Shown: positions 51,568 to 60,343 of the stretch, one piece after another
Layout: each line of letters opens with the position of its first letter
Numbering within the stretch: position 1 is the stretch's first letter
Assembly: GCA_964615095.1 (NCBI GenBank)
Contig: CAZTPX010000001.1
Span: forward strand, 270,663 to 334,662
Reading direction: 5' to 3'
Origin: JANXQG01 sp964615095
GTDB lineage: Bacteria; Planctomycetota; Planctomycetia; Pirellulales; Thermoguttaceae
Length of the DNA: 64,000 nt
The notes under the pieces: model-generated
What the model was told of the DNA's origin: nothing
What the model saw: only the letters and a program-made list of their open reading frames with translations
Database searches by the model: none
Position numbers and translations under genes: made by a program

Positions 51568-53799
51568 ATGCTCTCCTTTGACCCCTATATTCCGCTTGCC
51601 TTGTGGGTGCCGCTGGCACTGGCAGCGGCGGGACTGTTGGCGGCCTATGCCGTTGCCAGCCGCAGCCGCATGCCGGGCCGCAGGCGCGGGGTCATTCTCA
51701 CCCTGATGAGCTTGGCCGCGGCCGTGCCGCTGGTCGTCTTGCTCAATCCCACGTGGACCGAGCGCGTGCCGCCTCCGCCGGGCAAGCCGTTGCTTTCAGT
51801 CCTGGTCGACAGCTCGGCCAGCATGGACGTTCGAGACGGCCCAGAGCAGCGCTCGCGTTACCAGGAGGCCTGCCGGATTACCAAGGCGCTGGTCAAGGAC
51901 CTGGGCGATCGCTACGAAATCCGCTTGCGGAGCTTCGCCGCCCAATCCGTTCCAATCGGCATCGAGTCGCTGGAGGCTAAGCGGCCCGAGGGTGCGGCGA
52001 CCGATCTGGCCGCCGCCATCGAGTCGGCCTTGGACAGCGAGCAACCGCAAGGGCAGGCCGTGCTCTTGCTCAGCGACGGCGGCCACAATGCCGGTGGCGC
52101 GGCCCGGCTCCGCGAGATGACGGCTCAAGCCAAGTCGCAAGCCACGCCGATCTTCACGCACACGATCGGCGGGCCGGCGGAGGTCCGCGACCTGGAGGTC
52201 GAGGTCCAACGGCCGCAGGAATTGGCCTTTGCCGGCCAGCAGGTGCCCGTGGTCGCCACGCTACGGCAACGCGGCGCGCTGGCCGCCCAGGCTACGCTGC
52301 GATTACTGCTGGAAGGTAAAGAGATCGAAAAACGTTCTGCCCGGCTCGTCGCCAACGGCACGACCGAGCAGGTCTTCAACGTGAAGCAGGACGCGGCGGG
52401 CCTGTTCCGTTACGAGGTGCTGGCTGACCCGCTGCCCGGCGAAGTCACGGCGGCCAACAATAGCTCCCCGCTCTTGCTCCGCGTCGTCGATCAGCCCGTG
52501 CATGTGCTGCTGCTGGAGGGCAAGCCCTACTGGGATACCAAGTTCTTGATCCGCAGCCTGGCTACCGACGAGTCGATCGAATTGACCGCCGTCGTGCAGC
52601 TTGCCGAAGGCCGGCTGCTGGAGCGGAAGATCGCCCGCAAGGGCAAGGCGGCCGACGAGCAGTGGGCGATCGAGAAGGACGCCGGGAAGTTCCTCGCCGA
52701 TCGCGAGGCCCTGGCGAAGTATCAAATCGTGATCCTGGGCCGCAGCGCCGAGGTGTTCCTCAGCGACGAGGCCCTGGCGCGGCTCACGAAATGGCTCGAC
52801 AACAATGACGGCTCGCTGGTTTGCTTCCGCGGCGCGCCGTCGTCGAAGATCAACCAGCGGCTGGACGAGCTGATGCCGGTCCGCTGGACGGCCTCGGCGG
52901 AGACCCGCTTCCGCGCCCAGTGGACCGACGCCGGGCAGGCCCTGCGCTGGCTGCCGGGCGAGGGCGAGGCCGATCCGCTAAGCGCGATGCCCGCCTTGGC
53001 CACCACGGCGCAGCCCAAGGTCAAGCCTTACGTGGCGACGGTGTTGGCCAGCAACGCCGCGGGCGGTCCGCAGGCAGTGCCCCTGGTCACGTATCGGGCG
53101 GCCGGCAGCGTGGGCAACGGACGCGTTGTTGCTGTCGAGGGGGCCGGCATGTGGCGCTGGGCCTTCCTTCCTCCACAGCACCAAGACCGCGACGAACTCT
53201 ATAGTTCGCTTTGGCGGAGCCTCGTCCGCTGGCTGGTCACCAGTGCCGGCATGCTGCCATCGCAGACGCTGGCCTTGAAGGCCGAGAAGTGTACGTTCAA
53301 TACGGAGGAGGACGCCGTGGTGACGCTCCAGGTCCGCGAGGACCGTTGGAAGGGCGGCGTGCCGCAGGTCGAACTGGCCGGTCCCGCGCCGGCGCAGTCG
53401 CAAACCGTGGCTTGCAAACCGTGGGGCAACGCGTCGGGTCAATACCATGCCGACCTGGGCCGCTTGGCCGAAGGCCGCTACCGCGTCCGCGTTGTCGGGG
53501 CCGGCAAGGCCGAGACCGCGGCCGAGGCGGCCTTCGACGTTCGCGGCAATCTCAAAGAGCGGTTGGACGTCGCCGCGCGACCGGCCGACATGGCCTGGAT
53601 CGCCCAGGTCAGCGGCGGCGCGGCGTTGGAAGAGGCCGGACCGCAGGACGTGGCCAAGGTATTTGACGAACACATCCAGCGCAGCCGGCCCGAGCGCGTG
53701 ATCCGCACGGCTGCCTGGGACCGCTGGTGGCTATTGGTCGGCGCGCTGGCCCTCTGGGGAACCAGTTGGGGCATCAGACGTTGGTCAGGGTTGATGTAA
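51568..53799 (+). CDS. VWA/glutamine-amidotransferase-like membrane protein
   Basis: 743 residues from ATG 51568. Two N-terminal membrane helices are followed by a VWA domain (PLLSVLVDSSASMDVRDGPE, then LLLSDGGHNAGGAARLREMT). A beta domain and an amidotransferase-like Rossmann region (VHVLLLEGKPYWDTKFLIRS, SLVCFRGAPSSKI) come next, and a final membrane helix (WWLLVGALALWGTSWGIRRW). Same architecture as 12495-15542. Cotranscribed with the gene 3 nt downstream. Confidence 0.88.
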   Translation: MLSFDPYIPLALWVPLALAAAGLLAAYAVASRSRMPGRRRGVILTLMSLAAAVPLVVLLNPTWTERVPPPPGKPLLSVLVDSSASMDVRDGPEQRSRYQEACRITKALVKDLGDRYEIRLRSFAAQSVPIGIESLEAKRPEGAATDLAAAIESALDSEQPQGQAVLLLSDGGHNAGGAARLREMTAQAKSQATPIFTHTIGGPAEVRDLEVEVQRPQELAFAGQQVPVVATLRQRGALAAQATLRLLLEGKEIEKRSARLVANGTTEQVFNVKQDAAGLFRYEVLADPLPGEVTAANNSSPLLLRVVDQPVHVLLLEGKPYWDTKFLIRSLATDESIELTAVVQLAEGRLLERKIARKGKAADEQWAIEKDAGKFLADREALAKYQIVILGRSAEVFLSDEALARLTKWLDNNDGSLVCFRGAPSSKINQRLDELMPVRWTASAETRFRAQWTDAGQALRWLPGEGEADPLSAMPALATTAQPKVKPYVATVLASNAAGGPQAVPLVTYRAAGSVGNGRVVAVEGAGMWRWAFLPPQHQDRDELYSSLWRSLVRWLVTSAGMLPSQTLALKAEKCTFNTEEDAVVTLQVREDRWKGGVPQVELAGPAPAQSQTVACKPWGNASGQYHADLGRLAEGRYRVRVVGAGKAETAAEAAFDVRGNLKERLDVAARPADMAWIAQVSGGAALEEAGPQDVAKVFDEHIQRSRPERVIRTAAWDRWWLLVGALALWGTSWGIRRWSGLM

Positions 53800-53802
53800 A
53801 AC

Positions 53803-56691
53803 ATGAAAAACAACACACTCCTACAAGCGCGGCTTTGCAAAGCGGCCCTGCGGCTGCGGCTGATCGGCGCGGCTGGGGCCTTGGTCTGGGGGCTGGTTGC
53901 CGCCGCGGTCCTGCTGGTCTTCGCCGCCTGGCTCGATCTACTCTGGGAGCTTTCGCCACTGGCGCGGATCGTACCCGTCTGGGGCGCTGCGGCCGCCGGC
54001 GCGGCGTTGCTCCTCCTGCTGGCTTATCGTACCGCCCGCGGCGCACGCCCGGCCGCCTTAGCCCGCCGCCTGGACCGGGCGGCCAACTCGTCCGGCGAAA
54101 TCCTTACCGGCTGGGAGCTAGAGCGGGCAATCCATGTATCCGACACACTCCGTGTACCGCCTGGCATTGTAGCCGGCACACTCCGTGTGCAGGCGGACGG
54201 CACACGGAGTGTGCCGGATACTTTGACCGCCGGGCTGATCAGCATGGCGGCGGACCAGGCCGCGTCGCTGGCCTGCGGCGCGCCGTTGGCCAAAGCCGTT
54301 CCTGCCAAACCGCTGGGCCGGGCATTGGCCTTTTTAGCCGGACTGGCCGCTGCCATCGGGCTTGTGGCCCTGTTCATGCCGGATCTGGTCAAGACCGAGT
54401 GGAATCGTTTCAGGGATCCTTCGGCCGACGTGCCGCCCTACAGCCCCTTGCGGTTCACCGTAGTGCCCGACGGCGCGCGCGTGCTTTACGGCGAGGACTT
54501 GGAGATCAGCGCCACGGTCGCCGGCGGAGTGGCCGATCACTTGGAACTCGTATTGGAGGACAGCGACGGCAAACAGTCCAGCCTGCCGATGTTCTCGGAA
54601 TCGGGCGGCACGTGGCGGGCCGTGCTCTCCAAGCTGGCCGAGCCGACGAAGTATTTCGTCCGCTGCTATCGTGCCCGTAGTGTCCGCTATGCCATCGACA
54701 TCATCACCGTGCCGCGGATCGAGACCGTCCGCGTGCTGGTCGTGCCGCCGGCGTATGCCGACCAGCCGAACAAGGAAGATTCCGTGCTCGACGAGGGCGT
54801 CAAGGGCCTCCGCGGCACCAAGGTCACGGTCTGGGCGACCAGCAATCGGCCGCTCTCCGGCGGCGAGTTGCTGATCACGCGTGGGCATGGGGCGAGCCAA
54901 AAGACCGACAAGGCCGGCATGCAGCCTACCGAAGCGGGCAGCCAGGAGGCCGTCGGCCAGTTCGAGATCGTTGCCGACGGGAAGTTCGAATTCCGCGTTA
55001 TCGACGACGCGGGCCAGCCGTCGCAGCAATCGTTCTCCAGCAATGTGACGCTGGTGAAGGACCAGTATCCGATAGTGCGGATCCTGCGGCCGCCGCAGCA
55101 GTCGCTGGCCACACCCACAGCCGTGCTCCCCGTCTTGCTCTCGGCCGAGGATGATTGCGGCATCTCGCGGCTGGAACTGTTCCGCAGTCTGAACCGTTCG
55201 CGGCCGCTACCCGGTGCCGTGAAGTTGCCGCAGAAGGCCCCGCACCGCCGTGACGAGCAGATTCCCCTGCCGCTGGCCGAGTACGGCCTGGAGCCGGGCG
55301 ACGTGCTCACCTTCTTCGCCCGCGTGGAAGACAACGATCCGGAGGGTGCTAAGGGCAGCGAAAGTCCCGTGGTCACTGTGAAGATCATTTCCCAGGAGGA
55401 GTTCGAGCACTTGCTCCGCGTGCGGAAAGGGATCGAGACGCTGGTCTCCAAGTATCGCCAGGCGCAGCGCCGCCTGGAAGGTCTTGCCAAGGAGGTCGAG
55501 GGCTTGCGCAAGAAGATGGAAAAGGCCCCTGCCGGCAGTCCGCTGGCCGAGGAGACTCGCAAAGAGCTGCGCCGCCTGCAACGGCTCATGCGGCGGGAAA
55601 CGGACTCGCTCCGCCAGTCGTTGGCCCACCGCCTGCCTTTCGACATCGACGACAAGCTCTCGCCGGAGATCGGCAAGGCCGCGGAATTGACCGAGAAGAT
55701 GGCCCAGGAGTTGGAGAAGCTGGAGAAACAACTCGATCTCCTAAACAAGGACTTGGAAAAGAAGCTGGCCGCGCTGGCCAAGCAACTTCAGGCCGGGCGG
55801 CAATCCTATGCCAGCGCGGTGATGGAACCGATGGAACTGCTGGAGGTCGTCTTTCCGCTGCTGCTCGACCAGCAGCGATTTGTGATGCTGGCCATGCGGC
55901 AGCAAGACCTGGCCGAACGGATGGCAAATCTGAAGGGCCATGACGGCGAGGACGATCCGGCCTTGAAGACCCGCATGCGGGACCTGGAACATGAGCAGCG
56001 ACAGATCCATGCGGCCCTGGACGAGCTGCTGGGCGACATCGAGGACCATGCCACGCGGCTGCCCGAGCGGCCGGAATTGCAGAAGCTGCGGGAAACGGCC
56101 CTGAAGTTCGTCAAGGACGTGCGCGGCAGCGGCGCGGCCGAGGCCCTGGCCGGTTCCGAGGCGGCCCTGGCCGACTTTGCCGGCACCCGCGCTTACGAGA
56201 AGGCGAAGGAAGCGGCCGAGATCCTCAATCGATTCGTCAGCCGCTGCCAGGGCGAGGGCGGGATGGGCCAAGCGTGCCAAGGCGTGCTGGTCTTCCAGCC
56301 CAAGTTGGCCCAATGCCTGGGCAACACCGTCGCGCAACTGCTAGCGGAAATGGGTTTCGGCTCGGGCGGCGGCATGAGCGCCATGGGCGGCATGGGCACG
56401 ATGGGGCTCTACGGCAACATGGCGGGCATGAGCGGCTCGGGCAGCGGCGAGTTCGGCGAGCCTAGCAGCGGGTCGGACGAGCGGGGGGAACGCGAGGGCG
56501 GTAGCGCCGGCGGCGGCAATCCGGACCTGCTTGGTCCCGGCGAGACGGCCCTCGAGGGCACGGCGACCGCGGCGAGCGAGGCCGGCGTCCCCTTGCGTTA
56601 TCGCCGCGCAGTGCGGCAGTATTTCCAACGATTGAGCGAAGAACTTGGGGACCGTACGCCGCTTCGCAGCCCTAAGAGCAGGCAGAAATGA
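53803..56691 (+). CDS. Large coiled-coil membrane protein (DUF4175-like)
   Basis: 962 residues from ATG 53803. Two N-terminal membrane helices (ALVWGLVAAAVLLVFAAWLD, AAAGAALLLLLAYRT) and a third near residue 170 precede beta-rich periplasmic domains. A long coiled coil (residues ~530-700, rich in LEKLEKQLDLLNKDLEKKLA type heptads) follows, and a Gly/Met/Ser-rich tail. It resembles DUF4175-type proteins seen beside VWA genes in planctomycetes. Residues ~111-140 come from a palindromic element (54136-54221). It likely works with the upstream VWA proteins in the envelope (inference). Confidence 0.78.
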   Translation: MKNNTLLQARLCKAALRLRLIGAAGALVWGLVAAAVLLVFAAWLDLLWELSPLARIVPVWGAAAAGAALLLLLAYRTARGARPAALARRLDRAANSSGEILTGWELERAIHVSDTLRVPPGIVAGTLRVQADGTRSVPDTLTAGLISMAADQAASLACGAPLAKAVPAKPLGRALAFLAGLAAAIGLVALFMPDLVKTEWNRFRDPSADVPPYSPLRFTVVPDGARVLYGEDLEISATVAGGVADHLELVLEDSDGKQSSLPMFSESGGTWRAVLSKLAEPTKYFVRCYRARSVRYAIDIITVPRIETVRVLVVPPAYADQPNKEDSVLDEGVKGLRGTKVTVWATSNRPLSGGELLITRGHGASQKTDKAGMQPTEAGSQEAVGQFEIVADGKFEFRVIDDAGQPSQQSFSSNVTLVKDQYPIVRILRPPQQSLATPTAVLPVLLSAEDDCGISRLELFRSLNRSRPLPGAVKLPQKAPHRRDEQIPLPLAEYGLEPGDVLTFFARVEDNDPEGAKGSESPVVTVKIISQEEFEHLLRVRKGIETLVSKYRQAQRRLEGLAKEVEGLRKKMEKAPAGSPLAEETRKELRRLQRLMRRETDSLRQSLAHRLPFDIDDKLSPEIGKAAELTEKMAQELEKLEKQLDLLNKDLEKKLAALAKQLQAGRQSYASAVMEPMELLEVVFPLLLDQQRFVMLAMRQQDLAERMANLKGHDGEDDPALKTRMRDLEHEQRQIHAALDELLGDIEDHATRLPERPELQKLRETALKFVKDVRGSGAAEALAGSEAALADFAGTRAYEKAKEAAEILNRFVSRCQGEGGMGQACQGVLVFQPKLAQCLGNTVAQLLAEMGFGSGGGMSAMGGMGTMGLYGNMAGMSGSGSGEFGEPSSGSDERGEREGGSAGGGNPDLLGPGETALEGTATAASEAGVPLRYRRAVRQYFQRLSEELGDRTPLRSPKSRQK
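54136..54221. repeat. Palindromic element inside coding sequence (20-bp arms)
   Basis: GTATCCGACACACTCCGTGT (54136-54155) faces its one-mismatch complement at 54202-54221; a third GGCACACTCCGTGTGC lies between. 86 nt, read in frame by the large membrane protein gene. Shares the CACACTCCGTGTG core with 383-504. Confidence 0.85.
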
Positions 56692-56711
56692 GCCGTTGCG
56701 GTGCGAATTCC

Positions 56712-56895
56712 CGTCGCGTAGCGACGATATGATGGTAGCCGTGGGTTTCAACCCACGGACAAAATCCCCCCCACACCTTCCTCGTCGCGTAGCGACGAAT
56801 GAAAATCAGTCGTCGCTACGCGACGGGGTAATACGTGCGCATCGCAAACCGTGGGTTGAAACCCACGGCTACCATCGCGGCGTCGCTACGCGACG
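56712..56895. repeat. Composite palindromic repeat, copy 2
   Basis: Same order as 2320-2487: CGTCGCGTAGCGACG, GATGGTAGCCGTGGGTTTCA, a central pair of CGTCGCGTAGCGACG in both orientations, and GTGGGTTGAAACCCACGGCT. An extra terminal CGTCGCTACGCGACG is at 56881. It lies between the DUF4175-like and DUF192 genes. Confidence 0.9.
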
Positions 56896-56898
56896 AAC

Positions 56899-57303
56899 CT
56901 ATTTCGCATTCACGACCGAGAAGCCGGCTAGTGAATCCGGTGGCGTAGAACGGCCCGAATGCGAACGCAGGAGCACCACGTCGCCCGGTGAAAGTCGCAG
57001 CGCGGCCGCCGATGTTTCCAGCACGGCATGCGTGCCCCTGGAAGCAAAGAGCAACCGCCAAGGGCGAACGGCCCTATGCACGGCCAGCACCCGCCCCGCG
57101 CAATCGAACATCGCCACGTCGAGCGGAAATCGCATGCACATGGTATGGATCGACGCGCATGGCACTAGCATAACCCCCTCTCCTGGTGGAAGGCGACGGC
57201 GGAATTGCAGCCCCAGGAAACGGCTCCAAAACCGATCGGCAATGGTTAGTCGTTCGATGATAATCGCTGCCGTATCGCGCAATTCCAATTGCCAGTCATT
57301 CAT
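56899..57303 (-). CDS. DUF192 family protein
   Basis: 134 residues from ATG 57303 (an in-frame GTG at 57315 is possible). Family features: TIADRFWSRFLGLQFRRRLP, GEGVMLVPCASIHTMCMRFP, LDVAMFDCAGRVLAVHRAV and a final LSPGDVVLLR. DUF192 proteins are small beta-barrels, often exported; this one lacks a signal. Function unknown. Confidence 0.88.
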   Translation of the reverse strand: MNDWQLELRDTAAIIIERLTIADRFWSRFLGLQFRRRLPPGEGVMLVPCASIHTMCMRFPLDVAMFDCAGRVLAVHRAVRPWRLLFASRGTHAVLETSAAALRLSPGDVVLLRSHSGRSTPPDSLAGFSVVNAK

Positions 57304-57365
57304 TGTCCATCTCACAGGTTGTGACAGCCATCCCCATTATCTTAATCGATGCGTATGACGATCAA

Positions 57366-57471
57366 GTAGGTCCTTTTTGCCGAGAAGGACCAATGTGCGC
57401 GGCCTGGGAGAAAATTCAGTGTTTTCCAGCAGCGCGGGGCACATTGGTCTCTCTCGGCAAGAGAGACCTAC
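57366..57471. repeat. Paired hairpins with covarying stems
   Basis: The 33-nt arms 57366-57398 and 57439-57471 are complementary at 28 of 33 positions. Each arm also folds on itself (GGTCCTT..AAGGACC versus GGTCTCTC..GAGAGACC), and the differences preserve these inner stems. Intergenic, between DUF192 and the small CxxC protein. Confidence 0.8.
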
Positions 57472-57586
57472 AGTGGTCCTCTGCCTGATTTTCCCGGGTT
57501 TGCCTTGACTGCCGCGGACAGTCGGTGGATAATGAGTAGTTGTGTAGATACAAATCCTGCCGAAAACTCCTTTTTTCTTCCTTCCC

Positions 57587-57955
57587 TTGCGTTATCGTTT
57601 GGCCAATTCGGTCATGACTTGGCTCCTCGCCGGAGTCATGGCGGCAATATCGATTGCCGGAACGAGCTTGCACGGGTTTCTCGGCATTGAGCACGCACCG
57701 GCTCCGTGCCAGTCTACGGGCGGCACTCCGCAAATCAGCACGCTCGCGCAATCGCTTGCCGATGAGGAAGGGGTTTGCGACGAAGCGAACTGCCCGGTCT
57801 GTACCTATCTGTCCCAGGGGCAGATTGCGGGCGAGTATGTGGCGGTGGTCGCCAGTTCGCTCTGCGTAGACAACCATACTGCCCTGCCGCAGCTTTCGGT
57901 TCCTGCGGCCAATTTCCCCGTCTTTGATGCTCGAGGGCCGCCGGCGGCCGTCTAA
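57587..57955 (+). CDS. Small exported CxxC protein (DUF2946-like)
   Basis: The frame opens at TTG 57587, with an alternative ATG at 57614 just before the hydrophobic TWLLAGVMAAISIAG signal. Up to 122 residues. Cys-containing CDEANCPVCTYLSQGQIAGE and an ARGPPAA C-terminus recall the DUF2946 type (CPxC and a terminal RxPP). No clear ribosome site. Function unknown; possibly metal or redox related. Confidence 0.55.
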   Translation: MRYRLANSVMTWLLAGVMAAISIAGTSLHGFLGIEHAPAPCQSTGGTPQISTLAQSLADEEGVCDEANCPVCTYLSQGQIAGEYVAVVASSLCVDNHTALPQLSVPAANFPVFDARGPPAAV

Positions 57956-58245
57956 TCCCGAGTTTCGCGCGCCCTTCTATCGGCCTACCCAAGGCCGATG
58001 AAGACACCCGCATATTTGGGCTGCGCATTTCGATTCCGTTCGCCCGACCGCGCCCCGCATGCCGTGGGTTGTCGAGGCGCTGAATCGAGACCATCGATCG
58101 TGAAACGTCGAGTCGTAGGATGGGCTTTAGCCCGTCTCGACTGCAAGTTTTCCCGCCAGTTTTCCAGTTGCGCCGCGTGCGCGCAGGTAATGGAGATTGG
58201 CATCTGAACAGGTTTCTTTGTTTCGTTTATTTAAGGAGAATTGTC

Positions 58246-58596
58246 ATGAGAAAATTGATTCGTAATCGTAAGGGCCAGGGGATGGTCGAGTATGCCTTGA
58301 TCATCGCCGGCGTGGCTTTGATTGCTATCGTTGGGATCACGATGTTCGGCCACAAGGTCGCCGACCTCATCGGTACCGTGGCGGCGGTGTTGCCCGGCGC
58401 GCATACCGATGACAACGGCCCGATCACAGCCGGCCAGTTGGTCGGAACGACCGTCGGTCCGGACGGTGCGATCTCGATCGACACGGCGAGCGTTGTCCAG
58501 AGTCAGAATACCATCGGTAACAACTTGCTGGGCGCGCCTACGCCTGCCGGTGCCACGGGAAATGGACTCGTCACGGAGACTAACATCGCACCATAG
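58246..58596 (+). CDS. Flp/Tad-type pilin
   Basis: Major pilin candidate of the Tad pilus. 116 residues from ATG 58246 with a strong AAGGAGAA site. A short basic leader (MRKLIRNRKGQGMVEYALII) carries the prepilin cleavage context G/MVEYA, followed by the hydrophobic assembly helix and a Gly/Thr/Ala-rich C-terminal part longer than in classical Flp (~60 residues). First gene of the Tad operon. Confidence 0.93.
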   Translation: MRKLIRNRKGQGMVEYALIIAGVALIAIVGITMFGHKVADLIGTVAAVLPGAHTDDNGPITAGQLVGTTVGPDGAISIDTASVVQSQNTIGNNLLGAPTPAGATGNGLVTETNIAP

Positions 58597-58625
58597 CGAA
58601 CGAGTGTGACGAGGTTCGTCTTCCT

Positions 58626-58653
58626 CCCCGCGCCTGTAAGACCGGGCGCGGGG
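58626..58653 (+). terminator. GC-rich hairpin after the pilin gene
   Basis: CCCCGCGCC (58626-58634) pairs with GGCGCGGGG (58645-58653) 30 nt after the pilin stop. There is no T run, so it more likely acts as an attenuator or mRNA-stability hairpin, which would explain high pilin relative to downstream genes. Confidence 0.5.
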
Positions 58654-58682
58654 CGTGTCTATTGCCCACGCATGAAAGTAGG

Positions 58683-58714
58683 TCAGGCCGACCATGTACT
58701 CATGGTCGGCCTGA
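58683..58714. repeat. Perfect 14-bp-stem hairpin
   Basis: TCAGGCCGACCATG, loop TACT and the exact complement, in the pilin/prepilin-peptidase gap. Confidence 0.8.
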
Positions 58715-58782
58715 GTTACGTGAGGATCTTCCATGCCGGGGTTATAACCTTGCATACTCTTCCACAAGTCTTGGATTGTCGT

Positions 58783-59220
58783 ATGAATCTCTGGTCTCTG
58801 CTGCTCTTGCTGCCGGTGATGTTCGCGCTGGTTTACGACCTGCGGACGCGGGAGATCCCGGATTGGATTCCGCTAGTGATCGTCGCCTGGGCTTGCCTGG
58901 CTACGGCTGCGGGCCTCTGCGATGTGACTTGGATGAATCTGACGGCGGGAGCGCTGCTCGGACTGGGGCTTGGTGCCGCGGCGTTCTATCTGGGCGCGCT
59001 CGGCGGCGGCGATGCGAAACTGTTGGCGGCCATTGGCGCCGCCGTAGGTCCCTGGGCCCTCTTGTCGATTTTGGCCTGGATGGCCTTCGCGGGCGGGGTC
59101 TTGGCCCTCGTTGCGGTCGCCCGTGGAAAGCGAGACTTTGCCTATGTGCCGGCGATCGCCGTGGGTGTTGTGGTAGAAACCGTTTGGCCGGGAGGACTCG
59201 CACGTGTGCTGCTGCGATGA
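58783..59220 (+). CDS. Small A24 prepilin peptidase (CpaA/TadV type)
   Basis: 145 residues from ATG 58783 with four or five membrane helices. The catalytic Asp residues lie in YDLRTREIPDWIPLVIVAW and LGALGGGDAKLLAAIGAAVG. The methylase domain of PilD is lacking, as expected for Tad systems. It processes the adjacent pilin and TadE-type pseudopilins. Confidence 0.93.
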   Translation: MNLWSLLLLLPVMFALVYDLRTREIPDWIPLVIVAWACLATAAGLCDVTWMNLTAGALLGLGLGAAAFYLGALGGGDAKLLAAIGAAVGPWALLSILAWMAFAGGVLALVAVARGKRDFAYVPAIAVGVVVETVWPGGLARVLLR

Positions 59221-60271
59221 ACATGAAATTGCAAATTGCAAATTGCAAACTGCGAATTGCAAATTTGAAATTCGCAATGCCCAATTTGCAATTTTGGCCT
59301 TCACTCTTACCCTCTCTCGGAGGCTAAGGGGACGGAGGAGCCGTCGCGGCCAGGCGCTGGTCGAGTTCGCCGTCGTAGCCTTGGTCGTCTACCTCCTGTT
59401 GGGCGCTATGCTGACCTTCGGCCAATGGTTCTATAGCGGGCAGACGGTCCAGCAAGCCGCCGACGCGTCCGCGCGGGAGATCAGCCGCACGCCGCTCTTG
59501 GCCACGGCCAACCTTATGGACGTCCTCTACAGTAACAATCCAAGCGATTATAGCAGCAGCGGCGGATCGAGTACCGTCCGCACCTCGTTGTTCAATCCTC
59601 AACTCCTGCAATTCGACATGACCGCGAACGTTCCCGCGGGCCAGTCGGTCCTGGATGTCGTGCGGACCTGGCCCATCGTGAATCAACTGCTGTATCCGGC
59701 CATGATTGTGCAGTCGGGAGAGCAGGTCTATGGCGGCAGCGCGTCGGATCTGTACCTGTGTTATCCGGGGGTCGTGCCCTGCACCGACAGCACCAACCCG
59801 AATCGAACCGTCTACTGCGTAGCGCGGGTTGACAGCCGCGCCGCCGACGGCGCGGAGTCGATCACCTGGGTGCCGGTCATCGAGGAAATCACGCCCGGCG
59901 CTTTTTCCGTGGCATCGCCGCAGGCCGGGCTGGTGTCGCTGCGGATCAACTACGGCTACCAATCGGCCTCGATGAGCGCCTTTCCGCCGTCGTCGACCTA
60001 CCCGCCGTCGCCCAACGCTCCCCCCTGGGTGGCCAACGACAACGAAGTGGCCGTCAATCCCTCGAATTACTCGCCCATCAGCGCGGGGCCTCCCTCGGCC
60101 GTCGGCACCTATAGCGGGCCCTACGGCCTGGGAACGCAGGAGGCCTGGGCCGGCTGGACGCAAAAGGATCCTGTTCCGTCGGCCCAACCCCTACAGAAGC
60201 CCTCGGGCGTGCGACCCTACCGCAGCCTGATTTCGGCCCAAGCGATTTATCGTCGCGAGGTGTTCCAATAG
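59204..60271 (+). CDS. TadE-like minor pseudopilin, repeat-altered 5' end
   Basis: TadE domain: RSRRGQALVEFAVVALVVYL, then GQTVQQAADASAREIS, followed by a secreted Ser/Pro-rich region. The open frame begins at GTG 59204 (355 residues), but its first 30 codons translate a GCAAATT heptamer array. TTG 59294 would give a normal ~18-residue leader and a 325-residue protein. Which start is used is unclear. Belongs to the Tad operon. Confidence 0.8.
   Translation: MCCCDEHEIANCKLQTANCKFEIRNAQFAILAFTLTLSRRLRGRRSRRGQALVEFAVVALVVYLLLGAMLTFGQWFYSGQTVQQAADASAREISRTPLLATANLMDVLYSNNPSDYSSSGGSSTVRTSLFNPQLLQFDMTANVPAGQSVLDVVRTWPIVNQLLYPAMIVQSGEQVYGGSASDLYLCYPGVVPCTDSTNPNRTVYCVARVDSRAADGAESITWVPVIEEITPGAFSVASPQAGLVSLRINYGYQSASMSAFPPSSTYPPSPNAPPWVANDNEVAVNPSNYSPISAGPPSAVGTYSGPYGLGTQEAWAGWTQKDPVPSAQPLQKPSGVRPYRSLISAQAIYRREVFQ
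59224..59293. repeat. Ten-unit heptamer array (GCAAATT)n
   Basis: TGAAATT, GCAAATT, GCAAATT, GCAAACT, GCGAATT, GCAAATT, TGAAATT, CGCAATG, CCCAATT, TGCAATT without interruption. It lies at the junction of the prepilin peptidase and TadE genes. Confidence 0.95.
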
Positions 60272-60343
60272 CATCCCCACGGCGCGACTTCCGAAAATCC
60301 ATGAAGCAGATTTGTTTCAACGTATCAAGAAAGAGGTAATCCT

